This document shows positions 1 through 5,408 of a DNA stretch of 6,414 nt, one piece after another (positions within the stretch are counted from its first letter, which is position 1; each line of letters opens with the position of its first letter). The notes beneath the pieces were generated by a model that did no database searches, was not told the origin of the DNA, and saw only the letters and a list, made by a program, of their open reading frames with translations. Made by a program: the position numbers and the translations under genes. Location of the stretch: positions 1 through 6,414 of the forward strand of contig JAGVII010000766.1 of NCBI GenBank assembly GCA_020056155.1, in the 5' to 3' direction. The DNA comes from Afipia sp. (GTDB lineage Bacteria; Pseudomonadota; Alphaproteobacteria; Rhizobiales; Xanthobacteraceae).

Positions 1-162
1 CTGAAGCCGATCTCGCCGGGCTTCTTCGGCTATTCGGTACTGCGCAACTCGGTCCTGTCCGACTTCTACAAGGACCTGCTCGCCATGTGCGAGACCATGG
101 ATATGGGCATCGAAGGCCTGCACACCGAGACCGGCGCCGGCGTGCTGGAAGCCGCGCTGGTC
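1..162 (+). pseudogene. Glutamine synthetase family fragment (internal piece, cut at both ends)
   Basis: Frame 1 is open from the first base and reads as the middle of a glutamine synthetase or GS-like ligase. It contains GFFGYSVLRNSVLSDFY followed by the metal/active-site segment IEGLHTETGAGVLEAAL, which matches the family pattern EGLHTETGPGVxE. In the family this segment lies near residue 200 of about 450, so the N-terminal part would be left of the window and the C-terminal catalytic half is missing. After about 162 the frame continues as an unrelated NuoF-type protein. Codon use is strongly GC-ended here (49 of 54 codons by hand count), unlike the DNA that follows. The piece cannot be a working synthetase. 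It is either the remnant of a gene cut by a rearrangement or one side of an assembly join. Family assignment is firm; the subtype (GlnA, GlnT/GMAS or PuuA-like) is not resolved. Confidence 0.75.
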
Positions 163-1017
163 GCTGCACTAGTTATCGGGGCCAGGCAGCTCTTCGTCTA
201 TTTGAGAGATGACTATGTGCATTTGCACGCAGTTTTGCGCCGGGCTATTGACGAGGTGGTCGCCTCAGGGCTCGCAGATGGACTTCAGATCGATCTGCGG
301 CGCAGCGGCGGCGCCTATATCTGCGGCGAGGAAACGGCGTTGATCGCCAGCCTTGAGGGACGTCCGGCGAGGCCACGAGAGCGACCACCTTACCCGACCG
401 AGCAGGGTTATCATGGCCATCCGACACTGGTTCACAATGTCGAGACGTTCTACCGGCTTCGCGGGATATGGGGCGCCGCCCTTGAGCCCAGTGTTCCTGT
501 TACAGCACTTCTTGATCCAGAAGCTGCGCTTTTCAGCGTGTCAGGACGCGTCAGGCAGCCTGGACCAAAGCTTGTGCGCGGATTGCCGACGCTCGCAGCG
601 CTGGTCGATGAAGCGGGCGGGATGTGCGACAGCGACGAACTCGGCGGGATAGTCGTCGGCGGTGCAGCCGGAACGATTGTTCCGGCCCGGCTTTGCGATG
701 TTCCTCTACAGGAGCTTATTGCATCAGGTCTGCGGTTGGGCACAGGAAGCGCCGTTGTCTTCAATCAACATGATGACATCCGGTGGATCGCAGCGCGGAT
801 GGCTGGCTTTCTCGCGCGCGAGAGCTGCGGCCAGTGCAGTCCATGCCGTGTCGGAACTACCAAAATGGCGCGGGCCATTTCAGACGGATCGCTTGATCAC
901 GCCACGCTCAACGATCTCTCCGTTGCGATGAGCGAGGCATCGATCTGTGCTCTCGGCCGTAACGCTGGAAAATTCCTTGCGCGGGTAATCCGTACGTTGC
1001 CGGAGCGACAGTTGTGA
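1..1017 (+). CDS. fdsB: Chimeric ORF: C-terminal part of formate dehydrogenase beta subunit (FdsB/NuoF-like) fused behind the GS fragment
   Basis: From about 163 the frame encodes the C-terminal region of a flavin- and NADH-binding subunit of the NuoF/FdsB family, which passes electrons between NADH and the iron-sulfur chain. Visible marks are ALVIGARQLFVYLRDDY, then GGAYICGEETALIASLEG and PTLVHNVET of the FMN domain, an SLBB segment beginning FSVSGRVRQPGP, and the terminal 4Fe-4S motif ESCGQCSPC (Cys codons at 826, 835 and 844) with its distal Cys in SICALG (codon at 946). The first part of the domain, including the glycine-rich GRGGxGFPxGxKW and NADEGEPG-type motifs, is absent, so normal FMN/NADH binding is doubtful. 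The first in-frame ATG is at 85, inside the GS-derived part, and the true start is unknown. The ORF overlaps the next gene by four bases (GTGA). It is probably a pseudogene. It resembles FdsB more than complex I NuoF because of the neighbouring alpha subunit. Confidence 0.8.
   Translation: MKPISPGFFGYSVLRNSVLSDFYKDLLAMCETMDMGIEGLHTETGAGVLEAALVAALVIGARQLFVYLRDDYVHLHAVLRRAIDEVVASGLADGLQIDLRRSGGAYICGEETALIASLEGRPARPRERPPYPTEQGYHGHPTLVHNVETFYRLRGIWGAALEPSVPVTALLDPEAALFSVSGRVRQPGPKLVRGLPTLAALVDEAGGMCDSDELGGIVVGGAAGTIVPARLCDVPLQELIASGLRLGTGSAVVFNQHDDIRWIAARMAGFLARESCGQCSPCRVGTTKMARAISDGSLDHATLNDLSVAMSEASICALGRNAGKFLARVIRTLPERQL
1002..1005 (+). promoter_or_regulatory. Ribosome binding site of the FDH alpha gene
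   Basis: GGAG lies inside the end of the beta-subunit frame, eight bases before the GTG at 1014. It supports GTG as the start. The start overlaps the upstream stop as GTGA, which suggests translational coupling. Confidence 0.6.
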
Positions 1018-3794
1018 GTGGGTTCAACATTGAAGTAGACGGCAAGTCGGTTCCAGCAACATCAGGGCAGACGGTTCTCGAAGCTGCGCTCGCTGCGGGG
1101 GTTGACCTGCCGCATCTGTGTGCCTGCACGCGTGAGGGCTATCAGCCGATTGGTACATGTCGGACCTGCCTCGTTGAGGTAAACGAGGATCATGAACTGG
1201 TGCCGGCGTGTCGTCAGACGGCCGCGGCCGGACTCAAGGTCAATTCGGATAGCGATCGCGCGCGACGCACAAGGCGCATCGTTGTCGAGTTGCTGGCGTC
1301 GGAAATGAGTGAGGCGGCCGCGCAGCGGCATCCGGATAGTCTTTTCCAGCGTCTCGTGCAGCGTGTCGAGGCTGATGCATCGCGCTTTGGTCATCGGCCG
1401 GCGCGGTCGGAGCCCGACCGGAAACATCCTGCGATTACTGTTGATGCCGACGCCTGCATCCGCTGCGGCCGGTGTAGAGCGGCTTGCCAGGATGTGCAGG
1501 TCAACGGCGTGATTGCCCTTGCCGGTCGTGGTGACAACATTCACGTTGTGTTTGATACCGGTCTCCCAATGGGCGACAGCAGCTGCGTGTCGTGCGGTGA
1601 ATGTGCACAGGTGTGTCCGACTGGTGCCCTGTCATATTCTGTGCTTTCCGCGATTGATGCGCCGCCGCCGATCGAACATGTGGGTGAAACAGTATGCCCG
1701 TTCTGTAGTGTCGGATGCCGTGTTGAGCTCCATGTTGCAGAAGATCGCGTCGTGTATGCCGAGGGTGCGGACGGCCCGGCAAACCACGGTCGGCTTTGCG
1801 TGAAGGGGCGATTTGGTTTCAGTTACCTGCGTCATCCTGACCGGCTAACGACCCCTCTCGTCAGGCGCGAAGACGCCCCGAAGGTGGCCTCTCACAATCT
1901 GCGGGGCAGGGAGGTGCTCGCTCTGTTCCGTCCGGCTTCGTGGGACGAGGCGCTCGACCATGCTGCACGAGGGTTCAGATCACTGCGCGACAGTCGCGGC
2001 GGCGATGCTCTCGCGATCCTGGGATCGGCCAAGGGAACGAACGAGGCCGCCTATGTCCTGCAGAAGCTGGCGCGTACCGGATTCGGGACCAATCACGTCG
2101 ATCATTGCACCCGACTATGCGCTTCGGTACCGCCGCTTGCGGAGGCCACAGGCTTCTCGGCTGTCACGGTTCCGATCGAACAGATAGCACAGGCCAATGT
2201 CGCGTTGATGGTGGGGTCTAACCCCGACACCAATCACCCCGTCGCGGCGTCGTATATGAAAAATGCGATCCGGCGCGGTACAAAGCTGATCCTGATCGAT
2301 CCCTACCGTCAATCGATGGTGCGCCTTGCGACGCTGCACCTCCAACTGCGGCCGGGGACCGACGTGGCCCTGCTCTCGGCCATGACGCGGCTCGTCATTA
2401 CTGAAGGCCTGTATGACAGGCAGTTTGTGAATGAGCGCCTGGAGGGCTTTGACGAACTGGTTCAGCGCATCGCGCCTTACACGCCGGACGTGGCCGAGCG
2501 CATCTGCGGTGTCCCCGCAGCGATGATCGTCGAGGCGGCGCGTATGTTCGCGAAGGCGCCAGCCGCGATGACGTTCTGGGGCATGGGCGCATCGCAACAC
2601 GTGCATGGTGCCGATAATATCCGCGCGACCATCGCATTTGCATTGGTTTGTGGGCAGGTTGGGCGGCCTGGCGCGGGGCTGCATCCGCTGCGTGGGCAGA
2701 ATAATGTGCAGGGATCCTGTGACGCCGGCCTGCTGCCGAATTATTTCCCGGGATATCGATCGCTTGAGGATACGACCCAGCGACACGACTTCAGCAATCT
2801 GTGGTCAGCCGAGCTTCCCGCAGAGAAGGGGCTCACGGTTGTCGAAATCGTTGACGCAATCCGTTGCGACAGGATCAAGGGGCTATATGTCGTGGGCGGC
2901 AATCCTGCGATGGCCAACCCCGATCTCGCTGCCACGAGAGAGGCGCTTGCCCGACTTGATCACCTCGTGGTTCAGGATATTTTTCCAACCGAAACGACAG
3001 CCTTCGCGGATGTCGTTCTTCCGGCAGCAGCTCTTGCGGAAAGTCCGGGAACGGTCACCAATACGGATCGCATCATTCAGCTAGTTGAACCTGCGCTTCC
3101 GCCGCCGGGCGACGCACGCGAGGACTGGGCTATTGTGTGTGACATGGCGTCCCGGCTGGGGCTACCCTGGGCCGGGATGTCCCTGGAAGCCATCTTTGAC
3201 GAGATGGCTGCGATGGTGCCGATGCTCAATGGGCTCAATTGGCGATGGCTCAAGAACGAGCGGTGCGCACGCTATCCAATCAAATCGAAGGCTCCGGGCC
3301 ACGGAATCCAGCCGGCATCCGCTCTTGCGATGCCGCATGACAGTCTCTTTGCCACAGACTTTCCTCGCGGGAATCGGGCGCAACTGGCAGCACTGGACGG
3401 CCACCGACCGAGCGAATTGCCAGATGATCGATTTCCGCTCACGCTCGTGACTGGTCGACTTCGGGAGCACTGGCATACGGGGTCGATGACACGGCGTGCG
3501 CCGATACTTGATGCTTTAAGTCCCGAAGCCTTGGTGCATATAAACCCGGCGGACTTTGAGCGCCTTGATCTTGCCTCGGATCGCTTCATCCGCGTCGAGA
3601 CACGCCGCGGCTCTGTTTCGGTTCGTCCGTTGTCCGACAGGCGGATTCAGGAGGGCGTAATCTGGTTGGCGATGTCGTTCTTTGAAGCAGCCGCAAACGA
3701 GCTGACAATCAGTAAGCTGGACGACTATACCCGCGTCCCGGAGTATAAATTCTGCGCCGCCAGGGTGGTGGAGCTCTATGCTAGCTCTTACTAA
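1014..3794 (+). CDS. fdsA: NAD-dependent formate dehydrogenase alpha (molybdopterin catalytic) subunit, FdsA/FdhA type, altered active site
   Basis: The 926-residue product matches the cytoplasmic NAD-linked formate dehydrogenase alpha subunit, which oxidises formate to CO2 at a bis-MGD molybdenum or tungsten site. In order it shows a 2Fe-2S domain (C38, C49, C52, C66), two ferredoxin 4Fe-4S sites (C148/151/154/158 and C191/194/197/201), the MopB 4Fe-4S site (C228, C231, C235, C262) with LCVKGRFGF, the catalytic domain, and the MGD-binding C-terminus (TGRLREHWHTGSMTRR, YKFCAARVVEL). PLRGQNNVQG at 558-567 keeps R560 and Q562, equivalents of E. coli FdhF R333 and Q335. The candidate metal-ligand Cys369 (HCTRLC) is followed by Ala where FDHs have the catalytic His, and the spacing to the next conserved Gly is two residues shorter than in known FDHs. 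No HxxxCxxC-type cluster motif is seen between the 2Fe-2S and ferredoxin domains. There is no signal peptide. Length is normal. The fold is sure; formate activity is not. Confidence 0.9.
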   Translation: MSGFNIEVDGKSVPATSGQTVLEAALAAGVDLPHLCACTREGYQPIGTCRTCLVEVNEDHELVPACRQTAAAGLKVNSDSDRARRTRRIVVELLASEMSEAAAQRHPDSLFQRLVQRVEADASRFGHRPARSEPDRKHPAITVDADACIRCGRCRAACQDVQVNGVIALAGRGDNIHVVFDTGLPMGDSSCVSCGECAQVCPTGALSYSVLSAIDAPPPIEHVGETVCPFCSVGCRVELHVAEDRVVYAEGADGPANHGRLCVKGRFGFSYLRHPDRLTTPLVRREDAPKVASHNLRGREVLALFRPASWDEALDHAARGFRSLRDSRGGDALAILGSAKGTNEAAYVLQKLARTGFGTNHVDHCTRLCASVPPLAEATGFSAVTVPIEQIAQANVALMVGSNPDTNHPVAASYMKNAIRRGTKLILIDPYRQSMVRLATLHLQLRPGTDVALLSAMTRLVITEGLYDRQFVNERLEGFDELVQRIAPYTPDVAERICGVPAAMIVEAARMFAKAPAAMTFWGMGASQHVHGADNIRATIAFALVCGQVGRPGAGLHPLRGQNNVQGSCDAGLLPNYFPGYRSLEDTTQRHDFSNLWSAELPAEKGLTVVEIVDAIRCDRIKGLYVVGGNPAMANPDLAATREALARLDHLVVQDIFPTETTAFADVVLPAAALAESPGTVTNTDRIIQLVEPALPPPGDAREDWAIVCDMASRLGLPWAGMSLEAIFDEMAAMVPMLNGLNWRWLKNERCARYPIKSKAPGHGIQPASALAMPHDSLFATDFPRGNRAQLAALDGHRPSELPDDRFPLTLVTGRLREHWHTGSMTRRAPILDALSPEALVHINPADFERLDLASDRFIRVETRRGSVSVRPLSDRRIQEGVIWLAMSFFEAAANELTISKLDDYTRVPEYKFCAARVVELYASSY

Positions 3795-3796
3795 CC

Positions 3797-3814
3797 GGGG
3801 TCAAGCATGTCCCC
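3797..3814. repeat. Short inverted repeat just after the FDH alpha stop
   Basis: GGGG at 3797-3800 and CCCC at 3811-3814 can pair around a 10-base loop, three bases past the TAA. No T-run follows, so it is a poor intrinsic terminator. The 8-mer GGGGTCAA at 3797-3804 recurs as a direct repeat at 3933-3940. Confidence 0.3.
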
Positions 3815-3898
3815 ACGTCATGAATCTGGCCATGGGCCGCGGATGAGCGAATGGCATCTGCGGAAGGGGATTTGAGAGCGACAAGTAGCAGGACAGCC

Positions 3899-3992
3899 AT
3901 TCTGACAGTGAGAAGTTCTGTAATGATCTCAAGGGGTCAAAAGGCAGCAAAATGTCAGAATAGCCTTTCAAAACACGTCAGAATTTTCTGAC
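3899..3992. repeat. Four copies of GTCAGAA/TTCTGAC beside the tRNA scar
   Basis: ATTCTGAC is at 3899-3906, GTCAGAAT at 3954-3961 and again at 3977-3984, and TTCTGAC at 3986-3992. The first and second copies form an inverted pair with a wide gap. The last two form a tight palindrome of seven-base arms around TT. The last copy ends exactly where tRNA identity begins. Such arrays next to an attachment core are typical of integrase arm sites or excisionase sites, but that role is inferred here. Confidence 0.6.
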
Positions 3993-4035
3993 TTCCAAGC
4001 TGAATACGAGGGTTCGATTCCCTTCACCCGCTCCA
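3992..4035 (+). pseudogene. 3' fragment of tRNA-Gly(TCC): probable attachment site of an integrative element
   Basis: The sequence reads as the 3' half of a tRNA. It has anticodon loop CTTCCAA with anticodon TCC at 3994-3996, the 3' anticodon-stem strand GCTGA, T-stem GAGGG (4008-4012), T-loop TTCGATT, T-stem CCCTT, acceptor strand CACCCGC (4025-4031), discriminator T and an encoded CCA (4033-4035). A discriminator T and this acceptor strand are as expected for bacterial tRNA-Gly. No matching 5' half (acceptor GCGGGTG, D-arm) occurs upstream, and the bases before 3992 do not pair with GCTGA. It is therefore not a functional tRNA. Tyrosine integrases commonly insert elements into tRNA 3' ends and leave such a copy at the distal end. 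This orientation puts the element to the left (FDH side) and the chromosome to the right. The exact left edge of the shared core is uncertain by a few bases. Confidence 0.8.
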
Positions 4036-4058
4036 AACTCCCACAACATTGACTATCC

Positions 4059-4069
4059 GGCGGTCCGCC
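4059..4069 (-). other. Small GC-rich inverted repeat directly after the MBL gene stop
   Basis: GGCGGTCCGCC lies immediately beyond the TGA of the minus-strand hydrolase gene. It could form a four-base-pair hairpin with a three-base loop. No T-tract follows in the minus direction, so it is at best a weak or factor-aided terminator. Confidence 0.2.
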
Positions 4070-4882
4070 TCACGAATCGTCGAGTTTATTGAGGTCGCGC
4101 ACCGATTGCATGATCGGCTCGAAATTCGACCGCGCATCCAGCGCGTCGAACAACTGGGCCGTATCCGACAATAGCGCGTGGGAGCGCTGGATCGCGATTT
4201 TGACGTCGTCCTGCGGCGTATCCGACAGGCGGCCATGCCCGGACAGCAGGATTTTCGAATCCAGCCCGCGCAGCCGCTCCAGCGACTGGATGTAGTCGCT
4301 GATGCTTCCCGACCCGAATACGCCGCCCATCACCCCGCCAGGCATCAAGGTGTCGGCGGCGAACAGCAGGCCCTTGTCCTGATCGAACAGGCTGATGCAT
4401 GCGGAGGTATGGCCCGGCGTGTACATCACGTTTAGCCGGAAATTACCGAGGTCGATCAGGTTGCCTTCCTCGAGCCAGATATCGACGTCGATCGGCACGT
4501 TTGGCTCGTTGAACATCTTGCGCAGCATCGAGAAGTCGTCGCGCAGCATGATCTTGTTCGCGGCGAGCCGATGCGCGGCGATGATCGTTCTCCCGGTGAA
4601 GTGGTAGGCCGCGCCGATATGGTCGAGATGCTCGTGGCTGAGCACCAGTATATCGATATCGGGAGGCTTCACGCCGAGATACGCAAGACATTCCAGCAGA
4701 TGCGGAAAGTTCGAGGACAGGCCGACATCGATCATGATGGTCCGCTTGCTGCCGCGCACCAGATAAGCGTTGGCGGCGCGGTTCTTGAACCGGATCTGAT
4801 AGACGTCGTCCGCGGCCTGTATCAGCGAGCAGACATCGTTGTTGAGAAGGATCGGAAAGGGAGAGGGCTTGCGGTCGCTCAT
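4070..4882 (-). CDS. Metallo-beta-lactamase-fold hydrolase (270 aa), substrate unknown
   Basis: This is a soluble protein of the MBL-fold metallo-hydrolase superfamily, glyoxalase II-like in its motif set. The signature HxHxDH is present as SHEHLDH (H83, H85, D87, H88). The other metal ligands are H158 in TPGHTSACI, D177 in FAADTL and H216 in LSGHGR, so a full two-metal site looks intact. The N-terminal part has the usual leading strands (NAYLVRGSKRTIMIDVG). There is no signal peptide or membrane segment. Its ATG overlaps the stop of the upstream cyclic-nucleotide-binding gene as ATGA, so the two are probably cotranscribed and coupled. A possible AAGG ribosome site lies about 11 bases upstream. 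The gene ends about 35 bases from the tRNA scar and looks like chromosomal sequence. The superfamily is certain; I cannot say whether it acts on a thioester, lactone, phosphodiester or other substrate. Confidence 0.9.
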   Translation of the reverse strand: MSDRKPSPFPILLNNDVCSLIQAADDVYQIRFKNRAANAYLVRGSKRTIMIDVGLSSNFPHLLECLAYLGVKPPDIDILVLSHEHLDHIGAAYHFTGRTIIAAHRLAANKIMLRDDFSMLRKMFNEPNVPIDVDIWLEEGNLIDLGNFRLNVMYTPGHTSACISLFDQDKGLLFAADTLMPGGVMGGVFGSGSISDYIQSLERLRGLDSKILLSGHGRLSDTPQDDVKIAIQRSHALLSDTAQLFDALDARSNFEPIMQSVRDLNKLDDS

Positions 4883-5250
4883 GGCGCGGCGGCCTTGAAG
4901 GTGATCGCGTTTGAGGCCCGCAATCGCTTGCTCAGCGCGTCCATGATCATCAGCGCGAAGGCCGGCTGCTGGCTGACGAGGTAGACGAAGCGGGCGTGAT
5001 TGATCCGCATCACCTTCGTGCCCGGCACCGCGGCGACCGCGGTCGCCGATCGCGACGAGCCGTCGATGACGGCCATTTCGCCGAAGAACTCACCCTTGCC
5101 GAGGCTGACGATGAGCGTCCTGCCGGCGCCCGAATCCTTGACGATATCGATCTTGCCTTCGAGCACCACGAACAGTTCGCGGCCGGTCGATCCTTCCTCG
5201 AAGACGACCTCGGAAGCATCATACTCGTTGATGCATTTTTCGATTGTCAT
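4879..5250 (-). CDS. Single-domain cyclic nucleotide-binding protein (Crp/Fnr-type cNBD, no HTH)
   Basis: The 123-residue product is essentially one cyclic-nucleotide-binding beta-roll. Features are VVFEEGSTGRELFVVLEGKIDIV, then GKGEFFGEMAVIDGSSRSATAVA, which matches the phosphate-binding cassette with G57, E58 and R67, and the closing helices ending in ALSKRLRASN. The cassette Glu and Arg are kept, so nucleotide binding is plausible. The protein ends where a Crp-type DNA-binding domain would begin, so it is not a classical transcription factor. It may act as a sensor subunit or partner. The downstream MBL gene overlaps it by four bases, which makes the hydrolase the obvious candidate partner or co-regulated enzyme. 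A candidate promoter lies in the 158-base gap upstream. Only a weak purine run, GGAAGG, is seen about 14 bases before the ATG. Domain assignment is firm; the ligand and role are unknown. Confidence 0.85.
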   Translation of the reverse strand: MTIEKCINEYDASEVVFEEGSTGRELFVVLEGKIDIVKDSGAGRTLIVSLGKGEFFGEMAVIDGSSRSATAVAAVPGTKVMRINHARFVYLVSQQPAFALMIMDALSKRLRASNAITFKAAAP

Positions 5251-5281
5251 GGAGCACCCACAGCCTTCCGCCGCCGGTTCT

Positions 5282-5296
5282 GCCTAGATATTAGGC
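5282..5296. repeat. Inverted repeat over the possible -10 element
   Basis: GCCTA and TAGGC flank GATAT, giving five-base arms around a five-base centre. The repeat covers the candidate -10 hexamer of the cNBD-MBL promoter, so it could be an operator. At this size chance is a real alternative. Confidence 0.25.
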
Positions 5297-5315
5297 TGGA
5301 ATCCGGCCGACGCAA
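5288..5315 (-). promoter_or_regulatory. Possible sigma70-like promoter for the cNBD-MBL pair
   Basis: On the minus strand TTGCGT (5310-5315) and TAATAT (5288-5293) are separated by 16 bases and lie about 37 bases before the cNBD start. The -10 matches the consensus at four of six positions and the -35 at three of six. This is weak evidence by eye only. Confidence 0.25.
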
Positions 5316-5408
5316 TCCATACGTCCGGGCGACCGGTCATTACCGCAAAGCACAAGCGGCCATGGCTGCCGGAAGGCTGCCAATTTCGCGGTCAGGGCGG
5401 TGGCTGCG

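Larger units (their letters stand above)
3795..4069. other. Gene-free border region between the FDH locus and the chromosomal arm
   Basis: No convincing coding sequence lies in these 275 bases. From about 3900 the DNA is visibly more AT-rich than the genes on either side. It holds the GGGG/CCCC inverted repeat, the GGGGTCAA direct repeat (3797 and 3933), four GTCAGAA/TTCTGAC copies (3899-3992), AAAGGC/GCCTTT arms (3940-3945 and 3963-3968), and the tRNA-Gly 3' fragment. A 22-codon ORF at 3807-3875 has no recognisable product. The layout fits the end of an integrated element: terminal repeats, then the attachment core, then host sequence. Confidence 0.6.

Noticed and set aside
1062..1544. Long open frames on the opposite strand of the FDH alpha gene, and similar overlapping frames elsewhere
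   Set aside because: They are compositional shadows in high-GC DNA. They lie wholly inside well-supported genes and show no family motifs.
2118..2120. Selenocysteine at the FDH active site
   Set aside because: The codon is TGC, a plain Cys, and there is no in-frame TGA within the gene.
3807..3875. 22-codon ORF starting MSPRHESGHG after the FDH alpha gene
   Set aside because: It has no convincing ribosome site, no recognisable family and very short length. It lies in repeat-rich border DNA and does not look like the start of FdsC/FdhD or FdsD.
3940..4035. A complete functional tRNA-Gly
   Set aside because: Only the part from the anticodon loop to CCA is present. There is no GCGGGTG acceptor strand or D-arm upstream, and the bases before the loop do not pair with GCTGA.
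5261..5379. Ten-base inverted repeat CAGCCTTCCG (5261-5270) and CGGAAGGCTG (5370-5379), plus a direct repeat GGCTGCC nearby
   Set aside because: The arms are about 100 bases apart in GC-rich spacer DNA. They do not make a sensible terminator and may be chance.
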